Shown piece by piece: positions 8,875 to 17,235 of a stretch of DNA of 64,000 nt; position 1 is the stretch's first letter; each line of letters starts with the position of its first letter. This DNA comes from Krasilnikovia cinnamomea (GTDB lineage Bacteria; Actinomycetota; Actinomycetes; Mycobacteriales; Micromonosporaceae), in assembly GCF_004217545.1 (NCBI RefSeq), contig NZ_SHKY01000001.1, positions 3,224,001 to 3,288,000 on the forward strand, in the 5' to 3' direction. Both the position numbers and the translations under genes were made by a program. The notes below the pieces were generated by a model. It did no database searches. It was not told the origin of the DNA and saw only the letters and a program-made list of their open reading frames with translations.

Positions 8875-9630
8875 GTGACCTCCGACTCACGGCCCGCCAG
8901 CCGCACCCGGCTCGGCCAGGAAGTGGCCATCGTCCTGCTGCTGTCGCTCGGCCAGTCCGCTGTCTACTCCGTGGTGTCCATCGTCGCGAAGCTCACCGCG
9001 GGCAAGCCGCTCTCCCAGCAGGCCGCCACGCTGAACGCGTCACAGTCGCCGCGGCCATACCTGGACCTGACGTACCAGCTGCTGGAGATCTCCTTCGCGC
9101 TGGCGCCCGTACTGTTGGTCCTCTATCTGTTGAACCGGCCGACCGAGACGTTGGGCCTCACCCTCAACCGCCCCCGGTTCGACGTGGGCTGGGGCTTCGG
9201 GTTGGCCGCGGCCATCGGCATCCCCGGCCTGCTACTCGTGTACGCCGCGGCGCAGCTCGGCGTCAACGCGCAGATCGTGCCCGCCGCGCTGCAACCCGTC
9301 TGGTGGGCGACGCCCGTGCTCATCCTGGCCGCCATCAAGAACGCGGTGCTGGAGGAGGTCATCGTCGTCGGGTACCTGATGACCCGGCTACGCGAGATCG
9401 GCTGGCAGCTTCCACTCGTCGTGGCGGCGTCCGCGGTGCTGCGCGGCTCCTACCACCTGTACCAGGGCTTCGGCGCGTTCCTCGGCAACGCGATCATGGG
9501 AGTCGTCTTCGCGCTGTTCTTCGTGCGAACCCGGCGGGTGATGCCGCTGATCGTGGCGCACAGCATCCTCGACATCGCCGCCTTCGTCGGCTACTCCCTG
9601 CTACCGGCGTCCTGGCTTCGCTGGCTCTGA
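8875..9630 (+). CDS. CPBP family intramembrane protease homologue
   Basis: A 251-residue membrane protein with six to eight hydrophobic segments, starting with GTG at 8875. The CPBP (Abi/CAAX protease-like) motifs are recognisable: EEVIVVGYL (motif 1), the HLYQG segment (motif 2) and HSILDIAAF (motif 3, HxxxD). Motif 1 usually reads EExxxR; here the Arg position is Val/Gly, although the two glutamates are kept. Members cleave or mature prenylated or peptide substrates in the membrane. The gene ends about 50 bases before the convergent EcsC-like gene. Confidence 0.78.
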   Translation: MTSDSRPASRTRLGQEVAIVLLLSLGQSAVYSVVSIVAKLTAGKPLSQQAATLNASQSPRPYLDLTYQLLEISFALAPVLLVLYLLNRPTETLGLTLNRPRFDVGWGFGLAAAIGIPGLLLVYAAAQLGVNAQIVPAALQPVWWATPVLILAAIKNAVLEEVIVVGYLMTRLREIGWQLPLVVAASAVLRGSYHLYQGFGAFLGNAIMGVVFALFFVRTRRVMPLIVAHSILDIAAFVGYSLLPASWLRWL

Positions 9631-9679
9631 GTGATCGGCTGCCCCGCGTCCAACCGGGTCCGTCATGGTGCGGTGGGCC

Positions 9680-11068
9680 TCAGCGCCGGGCCGCCCCACG
9701 GTAGAACAGCGTCGCCTTGGCCGCCATGTTGCGCGCCGACGACTGGCCCGTCAGCGCGGCGGCCAGCAGGCTCGTACCCGGGAAGTAGCGGTTCGCGGTG
9801 CGCAGCAGCGCCCACGCGCCCGCCTGCAGGCCCGCCATCCGGCCGGCCCGCCACCACCCGCGCGGCCGGTCGCCCTCCGCCCCGCCGAAGGCCCCGGCCA
9901 CCGCGTCGCGCTCATGGGCCGGCTGCCGCGCCGCGACCAGCGCCAGCTCGGCCGCCTCCCGGTTCGCGTGCACCTGCGTGAGCACGAGCAGGTCGGCCGC
10001 GCGCGCCGGATCGGTCGGATCCAGTCCGTACGCGGCGGCGATGTGCAAGGTCAGCTCGGCATGCGTCAGCGCGTTCGTGGCCAGCAGAGCGGCCGGCGAA
10101 CGGGAGCCGGCCACCGCACCGACGACACCGGTCACGCTGCCCACGCGGGTGAACTGTGCCGCCGCCAGGCGGGCCACCGCGTCCGGGCCGGCGCTCGGAT
10201 AGGCCGCCCGGATCCGCTGCGCCCAGTCCCGGGCGCGCGGGCCGATGGCCTGCACGGCGGCGACCGCCAGCAGTTCGGGGGCGTAGCCGGGGTCGGCGAG
10301 GATCTTGGTCCAGGCTTCGATGGACGCCGCGGCCGTCGTCGTGCGGACGCCCGTGGGAGGGGATCCCGGGGCAGGTTTCGTGGGGGAGGCGGGTGCCTTC
10401 GGCGGCGCGGCAGGTGTCGTGGGTGTGGCCGCAGGTGGCGGTGTTCGCCGGGCAGCCGTGGACTTGCGAGCTGCTGGCTTCTTCGCCGGGGCTGCCTTCT
10501 TGGCGGGCCGGGCGCCCGGCCCAGTGGCATCCGGGGTGGGTTCCGCCGGGGCGCTTGCGGCCCGCTTGGCCTCGCGGGCACGCCGGGTTGATGCGCCGCC
10601 GCCGGCCGGAGTGCGGGTCTTCCCGGCCGGCCGGGCAGCCGACTCGGGCCCCCGGGCCTGCTCGGGTCCCTGGGCCTGCTCGGGTCCCTGGGCCTGCTCG
10701 GGTCCCTGGGCCTGCTCGGGTCCCTGGGCCTGCTCGTCGGTCACGCCGTCCTTGGGACCGGCGTTCGCGGGATCCCCGGATGCGGTGCCGGCCTGTGCCT
10801 GGTCGGGCGTGCCTGGTGACGGCGCCGGGGTCGGCGTACCGGGGGCAGCGGAACGACGGCCTGGCCGCTCGCGCTCGGACCCCGCACGCGACGGTGGCCG
10901 GGCGTCCGGCTCTCCGGACGGCGGCTGGAACGTCACCGGAGGGGCGGGCTTCGCGGCGCGCTCGGCCGGCTGGTCCTGCGGCGCGTTCTCATCCGGGGTG
11001 CTGAACGCGGCCCGGGGGCTACGCGCGCGCGACGGCTCCCGGCGCTGCGTGGGCTGGTTCTCCTCCAT
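9680..11068 (-). CDS. EcsC-like protein with long Pro/Ala disordered N-terminus and hexapeptide repeats
   Basis: 462 residues. The first 250 are low-complexity (Pro, Ala, Thr, Lys) and include four perfect AQGPEQ-type hexapeptides plus a degenerate fifth, encoded by an 18-bp tandem repeat at 10643-10732, then lysine-rich PAKKAAPAKK blocks reminiscent of histone-like tails. From about residue 255 an alpha-helical domain with alternating hydrophobic and Gly-rich stretches (SVTGVVGAVAGSRSPAALLATNALTHAELTLHIAAAYGLDP) resembles EcsC-family proteins, whose role is poorly known. The combination suggests a membrane- or surface-associated protein with a flexible tail; function is not established. Confidence 0.6.
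   Translation of the reverse strand: MEENQPTQRREPSRARSPRAAFSTPDENAPQDQPAERAAKPAPPVTFQPPSGEPDARPPSRAGSERERPGRRSAAPGTPTPAPSPGTPDQAQAGTASGDPANAGPKDGVTDEQAQGPEQAQGPEQAQGPEQAQGPEQARGPESAARPAGKTRTPAGGGASTRRAREAKRAASAPAEPTPDATGPGARPAKKAAPAKKPAARKSTAARRTPPPAATPTTPAAPPKAPASPTKPAPGSPPTGVRTTTAAASIEAWTKILADPGYAPELLAVAAVQAIGPRARDWAQRIRAAYPSAGPDAVARLAAAQFTRVGSVTGVVGAVAGSRSPAALLATNALTHAELTLHIAAAYGLDPTDPARAADLLVLTQVHANREAAELALVAARQPAHERDAVAGAFGGAEGDRPRGWWRAGRMAGLQAGAWALLRTANRYFPGTSLLAAALTGQSSARNMAAKATLFYRGAARR
10643..10732 (-). repeat. 18-bp tandem repeat, five units, inside the EcsC-like gene
   Basis: Units of ctcgggtccctgggcctg run at 10661, 10679, 10697 and 10715, preceded by one variant unit at 10643. 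Each adds six in-frame residues, so copy-number change would lengthen or shorten the protein without breaking it. Confidence 0.9.
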
Positions 11069-11162
11069 GCCGTCGCAGCCTAGCCCCGGCGCAGCGGATT
11101 CTCCCGGTGAAAAACCCGGTGGTCCGTCGATTCGTGATCGGCGTGGCCAAATGGCAGCCTCT

Positions 11163-11192
11163 TTGCCCGGTGCCGAGGCGGTCCGGTATCCT
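11163..11192 (+). promoter_or_regulatory. Candidate sigma-70-type promoter of tRNA-Ser
   Basis: TTGCCC (11163-11168) and TATCCT (11187-11192) are separated by 18 bases, and the expected transcription start falls about 20 bases before the tRNA. Assigned by eye only. Confidence 0.4.
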
Positions 11193-11221
11193 CGACGGTC
11201 GGTGGCCCGTGGGCTGCCGGA

Positions 11222-11312
11222 GGAGACTTCGCCTAGTCTGGTCTATGGCGCCGCACTGCTAATGCGGTTGGGGTTTTAAAGCCCCTCCCGGGTTCGAATC
11301 CCGGAGTCTCCG
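11222..11312 (+). tRNA. tRNA-Ser (anticodon GCU)
   Basis: The acceptor stem GGAGACT pairs with AGTCTCC (11305-11311), followed by the discriminator G usual for serine tRNAs. The anticodon loop reads CTGCTAA, giving anticodon GCU for AGC/AGU codons. The long class II variable arm (ttggggttttaaagcccctc) and the T-loop GGTTCGAATCCC are clear. CCA is not encoded. It stands alone and no integrated element is seen at its 3' end. Confidence 0.95.
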
Positions 11313-11342
11313 CACTTCCCCCAGGCCAGCTCGGCCCGCCGT

Positions 11343-13016
11343 TCAGGCGGGGTGCGGCGGCCGTGCGGTTGCCTCACTCAGCCGGGCGAGATGCTCATGG
11401 ATGAGGCGTACCGCCATGGCGCCCTCGCCGACGGCGGACGCGACCCGCTTGATCGATCCGCTGCGGACGTCTCCCACGGCGAGGACGCCGGGACGGCTGG
11501 TTTCGAGCAGGCTGGCCGGGGTGGGCGCCGCGGCGGCTCCGCCGGTGAGTACGTAGCCGCGATCGTCCATGGCGACACATTGGGCTAGCCAGCCGGTGCA
11601 CGGTTGCGCACCGATGAAGACGAACAGCACGCTGGTGGGGATCTCGCGCCGGTCGCCGGTCGCCTTGTCGGTGACCACGACCGTGCGTAGTCGCCCCTCC
11701 TCGCCGTGCAGTTCGCTCACCTCGGTGTGCCGCAGGACCTCTACGTTCGGCAGTCGCTCGATCTGGTCGACGAGGTATCGGGACATGTCCCGGCCCAGGT
11801 CGTCGTGCCGGATCAGCAGCCGCACCGTGCTCGCGTACCGGGCGAGGAAGATGGTCGCTTGCCCGGCGGAGTTTCCGCCGCCGACTACGCACACCGGCTG
11901 GCGCGTGCAGAATGTCGCCTCCATGAAGGTTGCGGCGTAGTAGATGCTGGTGCCCTCGAACTCTGCGAGGCGAGGGACATTGAGCTTGCGGTACCGCGCG
12001 CCGGTGGCGATCACGACCGTTCGGGTCCGCAGCCGCGTACCGTCGTCGATGGCCACGACGTGGTGGCCGTCGCACGCCTCGAGTCGGGTCGCTTCGGCCG
12101 GGACGGTCAAGGTCGCGCCGAACTTCTTCGCCTGGATGACGGCGCGGTCCGCGAGGTCGGCACCGGAGATGCCGGCCGGGAAACCGAGGTAGTTCTCGAT
12201 GCGCGACGACGTTCCGGCCTGCCCGCCGGCCGCCACGGCGTCAACGACGATGGTGGACAGCCCTTCGGAGGCGCCGTAGACGGCGGCGGCAAGGCCGGCC
12301 GGTCCGGCGCCCACGACGACGAGGTCGCACGTCGCCTCGCCGGAATCCGGCGCCTTCAGTCCGGCCAATCGAGCCAGCTCGGCATTGGTGGGGTTGCGCA
12401 GCACGGTATCCCGCCAGATCACCACCGGGGTTTCCTGCGGCGGGACGGACAGTCGGCGGAGAAGATCCTCGGCCGCCGGGTCGTTCTCCAGATCGATCCA
12501 GAGGTGTGGCACCCGATTGCGGGCGGCGAGTTCGCGTAGCCGCCTGGTGTCCGGATCGAACCGGGAGCCGATGATCTTGATGCCGGCGATGCTTCCCACC
12601 AGCAGTTCGCGGCGCGTCAGATAACAGCGCAGGATGAGGTCACCGAGTTCCGGTTCCTGCCGGACCAGGCCGTACAAGACCGGCAGCGCGACCGCGAGCA
12701 CCTCTCCCGGGGTGGCCGCCACCATCGAGACGAACGACGGCTGGCCGGTGAGCAGGCTCAGTTCGTCGAGGAAGCGGTGCGGCCCGTGCACCCGGACGAT
12801 CCGGGCGTGCGGAGTGCCGTGTCCCTCGATGACGGCGACGCGGCCCGACAGGACAACGAAGAAGTCGCGGTCCCGCTGTCCTTCGGCAACGAGCACGTCG
12901 TCGGGTTGAACGGTGCGGGTCTCGCCGTGCCGGCGCAGCAGGGTCAGGTACCGGCTGGGCAGTCGCGGATACGCGCCCCCGATGTCCGGTGTTTCCTCGA
13001 GGTGCTCAGCAGTCAC
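11343..13016 (-). CDS. cNMP-binding / thioredoxin-fold / thioredoxin-reductase-like FAD oxidoreductase
   Basis: 557 residues with three parts. Residues about 20-140 are a cyclic-nucleotide-binding (CRP-like) domain (FFVVLSGRVAVIEG, LDELSLLTGQPSF). Residues about 150-220 resemble a glutaredoxin/thioredoxin-like domain (VPHLWIDLENDPAAEDLLRRL, then a PVVIW strand) without a CxxC. Residues 230-540 are a thioredoxin-reductase-type flavoprotein with VVVGAGPAGLAAAVYGA for FAD and VVGGGNSAGQ for NADPH. The redox-active CATC of true thioredoxin reductases is replaced (IYYAATFMEA), so it cannot use the standard thioredoxin mechanism. It may be a ligand-gated NAD(P)H oxidoreductase. It is divergent from the LuxR-type gene, sharing a 167-bp promoter region with the 13083 palindrome. 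Confidence 0.82.
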   Translation of the reverse strand: MTAEHLEETPDIGGAYPRLPSRYLTLLRRHGETRTVQPDDVLVAEGQRDRDFFVVLSGRVAVIEGHGTPHARIVRVHGPHRFLDELSLLTGQPSFVSMVAATPGEVLAVALPVLYGLVRQEPELGDLILRCYLTRRELLVGSIAGIKIIGSRFDPDTRRLRELAARNRVPHLWIDLENDPAAEDLLRRLSVPPQETPVVIWRDTVLRNPTNAELARLAGLKAPDSGEATCDLVVVGAGPAGLAAAVYGASEGLSTIVVDAVAAGGQAGTSSRIENYLGFPAGISGADLADRAVIQAKKFGATLTVPAEATRLEACDGHHVVAIDDGTRLRTRTVVIATGARYRKLNVPRLAEFEGTSIYYAATFMEATFCTRQPVCVVGGGNSAGQATIFLARYASTVRLLIRHDDLGRDMSRYLVDQIERLPNVEVLRHTEVSELHGEEGRLRTVVVTDKATGDRREIPTSVLFVFIGAQPCTGWLAQCVAMDDRGYVLTGGAAAAPTPASLLETSRPGVLAVGDVRSGSIKRVASAVGEGAMAVRLIHEHLARLSEATARPPHPA

Positions 13017-13082
13017 GTGTCGCCCCGCAGCCCGTCGTCGTCAGCACCCCTCCATCGCAACAGCCACTGCGGCGGGGTGTCG

Positions 13083-13100
13083 ATTGGCAGATTTACCAAT
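13083..13100. promoter_or_regulatory. Palindromic operator candidate, site 1
   Basis: ATTGGCAGATTTACCAAT, one of four 18-bp sites in the window fitting ATTGGCA-N4-TGCCAAT (one arm here reads TACCAAT). It lies between the divergent flavoprotein gene (67 bases from its start) and the LuxR-type regulator (84 bases from its start). Confidence 0.65.
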
Positions 13101-13183
13101 CGCTTCGACTTGCGAAGTTTGCCGCTGCTGGCTGGGGGTAGGCGCTTCAAGTGCACCTGTCCGATCGTGAGGAGGTGCAGGCC

Positions 13184-14224
13184 GTGACCGAGTCCCTAGC
13201 GGTAGCGCTGGAGCTGACAGCAGAGATCAACCGGGTGTCACCGGCCAGCGACGACCTGGCAGAGGACCTGGCGTTCATGTGGGACCCGATGAAGCGGATC
13301 GTTCCGTTCACCGCGGGATGGATCGGCACACTCGACGAAGACCAGCGCCGCTACACCACGGTCACCTCCATCGGCCATGATCGGGACAGCCTCGCGTACA
13401 TGGAATCCGAAGAACTCACCGAGCTGAGGAAGACCGGCGGCCTGCTACAGCGACACCGGCCCATGCGCCGACGGCACGCACCACCACACACCGCCGAGCT
13501 GCCGTGCTGGTCCAGACACTGGTGGCCGGCCGGATTCCGCGCAGTCCTCGACGTCCCGCTCATCACGCCCGACGGCCGCCACCTGGGCGTACTCGCACTC
13601 CACACCAACACGGCCACCCAACCGACCACCGAGGCCCGCGACATGATCGGCGCGATCGCGCCCGCCATCACCGCCGTCCTGGATCCGATGAACCTGTTCG
13701 CCGGGCTGGCGCAGCTGGTCCAGGGCGCCACCGCCGCCGTCGTCGTCGACCGCCGAGGCACCCTCACCCCACTGCCCGGGATGGCCACCGATTCCGTGCT
13801 CACCAGATTCCCCACCGTCGCGCCCACAGCGATCAACGCGCTGACCGACCGGATCCGGCACACCACGTTCCTCTGCCCGCTCCACGCGGACGACGCCCCG
13901 CAGCGCTACGTCCAGGTCACCGGCCTCGCCTGCCCACCCAGCACACCCGAGGACCTCATCGGGATCGTCCTGATCTCACCCCCCGGGAACCTTTACGCGC
14001 TCACCCACCGGGAACTGGTCGTTCTCGGCCTGGTCATCGAGGGACACGCCAACCGAGACATCGCCGCCCGGCTGTACATCACCACGCGGACCGCCGCGGC
14101 ACACCTCGAACACATCCGCGCGAAGCTCCACGCCCCGACCCGTACCGCCGCCGCGGTGCTGGCGACCCGCCACGGCCTGTACATCCCGTACCGGCTCATC
14201 GACGGCCGGACCGGACGGCCGTGA
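13184..14224 (+). CDS. GAF-like sensor with C-terminal LuxR-type helix-turn-helix regulator
   Basis: 346 residues from the GTG at 13184, chosen over a GTG at 13151 because gaggaggt lies seven bases upstream. Residues about 20-175 look like a GAF-type sensor domain (RAVLDVPLITPDGRHLGVLALHTN is the characteristic late-strand segment). The C-terminus (about 285-335) is a LuxR/GerE HTH: ALTHRELVVLGLVIEGHANRDIAARLYITTRTAAAHLEHIRAKLHA. No receiver domain is present, so it probably senses a small ligand or redox state directly. Its position next to palindrome site 1, and upstream of operons bearing the same palindrome, makes it a candidate regulator of the island, which is inference. Confidence 0.8.
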   Translation: MTESLAVALELTAEINRVSPASDDLAEDLAFMWDPMKRIVPFTAGWIGTLDEDQRRYTTVTSIGHDRDSLAYMESEELTELRKTGGLLQRHRPMRRRHAPPHTAELPCWSRHWWPAGFRAVLDVPLITPDGRHLGVLALHTNTATQPTTEARDMIGAIAPAITAVLDPMNLFAGLAQLVQGATAAVVVDRRGTLTPLPGMATDSVLTRFPTVAPTAINALTDRIRHTTFLCPLHADDAPQRYVQVTGLACPPSTPEDLIGIVLISPPGNLYALTHRELVVLGLVIEGHANRDIAARLYITTRTAAAHLEHIRAKLHAPTRTAAAVLATRHGLYIPYRLIDGRTGRP

Positions 14225-14269
14225 ATCGTGATCCGGTTCCCCACCTCGACTGCGCCGGGCACGCCCGGC

Positions 14270-14287
14270 ATTGGCAACTCTGCCAAT
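14270..14287. promoter_or_regulatory. Palindromic operator candidate, site 2
   Basis: ATTGGCAACTCTGCCAAT, a perfect 7-bp inverted repeat with a 4-bp centre, 152 bases before the HdeD-like gene that opens the next operon. Confidence 0.7.
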
Positions 14288-14438
14288 CGACGGCGGCCGA
14301 CCACGGGGGTAGTTCTGAGAGGAGACGCCCAGGCGTGCGGCGCTCAGGGAGGACAGTCGCATGCTCGTCCAATTGGCTCTCCGTCCATGACGAGAAACTG
14401 CCGAAAGGCAGTCTGACGACGCCCGGAAGGAACCGACC

Positions 14439-15029
14439 ATGGTGGAGATGCTGTCCCGGTACTGGTGGGCGGTCGTATTGCGCGGCATCGCCGCCATCCT
14501 GTTCGGAGTGGTGGCGCTGGTGTGGCCGGGGCCGACGGTGTTCGCACTGGTGTTGTTGTTCGGGGCGTATGTGCTTGTCGACGGCGTATTCACGCTGGCC
14601 TCGGTGCTCGGGCGCAACCGCGACGGTGTGCGAACCGGCAGCCGTGGCTGGCTGATCGTGCAGGGCATCGCCGCTGTCCTCATAGGCATCCTGACATTCG
14701 TGTGGCCGGGTGCTACCACGCTTGTGCTGCTGTGGCTGATCGCGGCCTGGGCGCTGATCACCGGCGTGCTACAGGTCGTCGCGGCGGTACGGTTGCGTCG
14801 CGAGATGCGGCACGAGTGGCTGCTCGCGCTCAGTGGCGTGCTGTCGGTTGCGTTCGGCATCCTGCTCATCGTCTGGCCGGCGGCCGGGGCGCTGGCCGTC
14901 CTGACTCTGATCGGTGCGTACGCGATCCTGTTCGGTACCGCCCTGGCGGTGTTTGGTGTGCGGCTGCACCGGAACCGCCCCGATGCGCGGGCCGTGACCG
15001 GTACCCGGAACCGGCCGGCCACGGCGTGA
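14439..15029 (+). CDS. HdeD family (DUF308) membrane protein
   Basis: 196 residues with six hydrophobic helices arranged as three repeats, each with the family pattern of a small-residue helix ending in WPG or WPA (ILFGVVALVWPG, VLIGILTFVWPG, VAFGILLIVWPA). HdeD proteins are inner-membrane proteins linked to acid and general stress tolerance in enterobacteria; the molecular function is not known. This gene opens a probable four-gene operon (HdeD, UBP zinc finger, SRPBCC, zinc dehydrogenase) behind palindrome site 2. A second HdeD-like gene is at 27188-27793. Confidence 0.85.
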   Translation: MVEMLSRYWWAVVLRGIAAILFGVVALVWPGPTVFALVLLFGAYVLVDGVFTLASVLGRNRDGVRTGSRGWLIVQGIAAVLIGILTFVWPGATTLVLLWLIAAWALITGVLQVVAAVRLRREMRHEWLLALSGVLSVAFGILLIVWPAAGALAVLTLIGAYAILFGTALAVFGVRLHRNRPDARAVTGTRNRPATA

Positions 15030-15040
15030 GGTGAGAATCC

Positions 15041-15304
15041 ATGACCACAGTCATCGACCCGCACGTAGTCATGATCAGACCGGTGGTGCCGCAGACCCCC
15101 CGGGGCTGCGGAGAGTGCCTGCGCCTGGGCACGCCGTGGGTCCACCTGCGGTTGTGCCTCACCTGCGGGCACGTCGGCTGCTGCGACTCGTCACCGATGA
15201 AGCACGCGCGGCAGCACGCCCACACCCAAGCCCATCCGATCGTCCAAACGTTCGAGCCCGGCGAGGACTGGCGATGGTGCTACGTGGACGCGGCGTTCGT
15301 CTGA
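15041..15304 (+). CDS. UBP-type zinc finger protein
   Basis: An 87-residue protein that is almost entirely a ZnF-UBP domain: GCGECL, then LCLTCGHVGCCDSSPMKHARQHAH, then HPIVQTFEPGEDWRWCYVD. All expected metal-binding Cys and His residues are present. In eukaryotes this domain binds the C-terminal Gly-Gly of ubiquitin; bacterial stand-alone versions are common in actinobacteria and have no established partner. It lies 11 bases downstream of the HdeD gene, with ggtgagaatcc as the likely ribosome region. Confidence 0.88.
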   Translation: MTTVIDPHVVMIRPVVPQTPRGCGECLRLGTPWVHLRLCLTCGHVGCCDSSPMKHARQHAHTQAHPIVQTFEPGEDWRWCYVDAAFV

Positions 15305-15400
15305 CCGGGCAGGGCAGGCGCGCGGTCGATTGGCGGGTTCAGGTGTGCGAAGGACATCGGCTCCGTGCCGGCGGTGCGGGGCGTACGCGAAGGAGGATGC

Positions 15401-15943
15401 ATGGAGTTGAAGGCAGCGACAACCATTCGCAAACCCGCACTGGAGGTGTACGGGTTCTGGCGCGACCTGGAAAACCTCCCGACGTTCATGGCGCATCTCG
15501 AGCAGGTCCGCACCACCGGTGACCGGACCAGTCGTTGGACCGCCGACGCCCCGTTCGGCAAGGACGTCGGGTGGGACGCGGAGATCACCGAGGAGCAGCC
15601 CGGTGAGAAGATCGCGTGGCGTTCGACCGGCAACGCCGACGTGCCGAACGCCGGCACGGTCCGGTTCCTGCCCGCCCCCGACGGTGTGAGCACTGAGGTG
15701 CACGTCGTGCTGGTGTACGACATTCCGGGCGGCACGATCGGCAAGGCGGTCGCCAAGTACTTCGGCGAGGAACCACATCAGCAGCTCGACGACGATCTGC
15801 GCCGGCTCAAGCAGGTGCTGGAGACCGGCGAAGTGGTCCGCTCCGACGGCGCCCCCTGGGGCAAGCGAGCCCGTAAGGAGTTCCCGCAGCGTCCGGCGCA
15901 GCCGCTGTCCGACGCCGAACTCGCGAAGGGGACGGACGCATGA
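15401..15943 (+). CDS. SRPBCC (START-like) family protein
   Basis: 180 residues; ATG 15401 is preceded by aaggagg, so the in-frame upstream start at 15365 is rejected. The pattern MELKAATTIRKPALEVYGFWRDLENLPTFMAHLEQV is the usual opening of polyketide-cyclase-type SRPBCC proteins, which enclose hydrophobic ligands in a deep cavity. A C-terminal tail continues about 40 residues past the domain (GAPWGKRARKEFPQRPAQP). Its stop overlaps the start of the zinc dehydrogenase (ATGA), so the two are translationally coupled and may share a substrate. The ligand is unknown. Confidence 0.82.
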   Translation: MELKAATTIRKPALEVYGFWRDLENLPTFMAHLEQVRTTGDRTSRWTADAPFGKDVGWDAEITEEQPGEKIAWRSTGNADVPNAGTVRFLPAPDGVSTEVHVVLVYDIPGGTIGKAVAKYFGEEPHQQLDDDLRRLKQVLETGEVVRSDGAPWGKRARKEFPQRPAQPLSDAELAKGTDA

Positions 15944-17115
15944 GGGCCAACACCTGGGCGGGGCGCAACAAGGTCGAGGTCCGTGACGTGCCGGATCCGA
16001 GGATCCTGAACAAGCGCGATGCCATCGTACGGATCACCTCCACCGCGATCTGCGGCTCGGACCTGCACCTGGTCGACGGGTACGTGCCCACGATGCAGGA
16101 CGGCGACGTCATGGGCCACGAGTTCATGGGCGAGGTGATCGAGGTCGGCCCGGGCGTCGACCCCGGTCGTCTGCGCGTCGGGGACCGGGTCGTCGTGCCG
16201 TTCCCGATCGCCTGCGGCGGGTGCGCCGCCTGCGCCGCCGAGCTGTACTCCTGCTGCGAGAACTCCAACCCCAACGCCGGGATCGCGGAGAAGATGTTCG
16301 GTCACCCGGTCGCCGGGATCTTCGGCTATTCACATCTGACCGGCGGTTTCGCGGGCGGTCAGGCCCAGTACGCGCGGGTGCCGTTCGCCGACGTCGGTCC
16401 ATTGAAGATCGAGTCTGAGCTGAGCGACGAGCAGGTGTTGTTCCTGTCCGACATCTTGCCCACCGGCTACATGGGTGCCGAGATGTGCGACATCCAGCCG
16501 TCCGACGTGGTGGCGGTGTGGGGCGCCGGCCCGGTCGGCCAGTTCGCCATGGACAGCGCCCGGCTGCTGGGTGCCGCGCGGGTCATCGCCATCGACAAGG
16601 AGCCGTACCGGCTGCAGATGGCGGAACGGGCGGGCCACACGCCGGTGAACTTCGACGAGGTCGACGTGCGGTCGCGGCTGCTGGAACTGACCGGCGGGCG
16701 GGGACCGGACAAGTGCATCGACGCGGTCGGCATGGAGGCCACCCACGGCAGCGCGCACATCGCCGCGTACGACCGGATCAAGCAGGCCGTCCGGTCGGAG
16801 ACCGAACGGCCGCACGCGCTGCGCCAGGCCATCCTGTCGTGCCGCAGCGGCGGCGTCGTCTCCGTCGTCGGCGTGTACGGCGGCCTGCTGGACAAGTTCC
16901 CCGCCGGCGCGTGGATGAACCGGGCGCTGACTCTGCGGACCGGGCAATGCCACGTGCAGCGCTACATGAAGCCGCTACTGCAACGCATCGAACGCGGAGA
17001 GATCGACCCCACCCGGATCATCACCCACACCCTGGCGCTCGACGAGGCGGAACGCGGCTTCGAGATCTTCAAGAACAAGCAGGACAACTGCGAGAAGGTC
17101 GTGCTCAAACCCTGA
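15940..17115 (+). CDS. Zinc-dependent alcohol dehydrogenase (formaldehyde-dehydrogenase-like)
   Basis: 391 residues. The catalytic-zinc ligands are visible as TAICGSDLHLVDG and GHEFMGEV, the structural-zinc loop as CGGCAACAAELYSCC, and the coenzyme motif as VWGAGPVGQFA, followed by an acidic residue (AIDKEP) that favours NAD. The long lid insert (GYSHLTGGFAGGQAQYARVPF) is typical of the glutathione-independent formaldehyde dehydrogenase branch. It ends the HdeD/ZnF/SRPBCC operon, coupled to the SRPBCC gene. A role in aldehyde or alcohol turnover under stress is inferred; a paralogue is at 25390. Confidence 0.87.
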   Translation: MRANTWAGRNKVEVRDVPDPRILNKRDAIVRITSTAICGSDLHLVDGYVPTMQDGDVMGHEFMGEVIEVGPGVDPGRLRVGDRVVVPFPIACGGCAACAAELYSCCENSNPNAGIAEKMFGHPVAGIFGYSHLTGGFAGGQAQYARVPFADVGPLKIESELSDEQVLFLSDILPTGYMGAEMCDIQPSDVVAVWGAGPVGQFAMDSARLLGAARVIAIDKEPYRLQMAERAGHTPVNFDEVDVRSRLLELTGGRGPDKCIDAVGMEATHGSAHIAAYDRIKQAVRSETERPHALRQAILSCRSGGVVSVVGVYGGLLDKFPAGAWMNRALTLRTGQCHVQRYMKPLLQRIERGEIDPTRIITHTLALDEAERGFEIFKNKQDNCEKVVLKP

Positions 17116-17134
17116 CGGCCACGGCCGGCTCCTG

Positions 17135-17152
17135 ATTGGCAGTCCTGCCAAT
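17135..17152. promoter_or_regulatory. Palindromic operator candidate, site 3
   Basis: ATTGGCAGTCCTGCCAAT, a perfect 7-bp inverted repeat with a 4-bp centre, ending 84 bases before the dnaK start, the same spacing as site 1 to the LuxR-type gene. No HspR HAIR motif (CTTGAGT-N7-ACTCAAG) is seen in this promoter region. Confidence 0.7.
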
Positions 17153-17235
17153 GGACATCGGGTATCGGCGCTGTTGCGATCGAACTGGGCGCAAGCGACG
17201 GTACTGCCGCCGACACAAGTGTGGAGGACGACGCT

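Noticed and set aside
10643..10732. Short repeat array resembling a CRISPR
   Set aside because: Units are contiguous without spacers and encode hexapeptides in frame, so it is a coding tandem repeat.
11222..11340. tRNA-Ser as an integration site of a genomic island
   Set aside because: No integrase gene or repeated tRNA 3' end is present nearby; the flanking genes look chromosomal.
15327..15350. Possible palindrome before the SRPBCC gene (gattggcgggttcagg)
   Set aside because: Only one half-site (ATTGGC) is recognisable; the other arm is absent.
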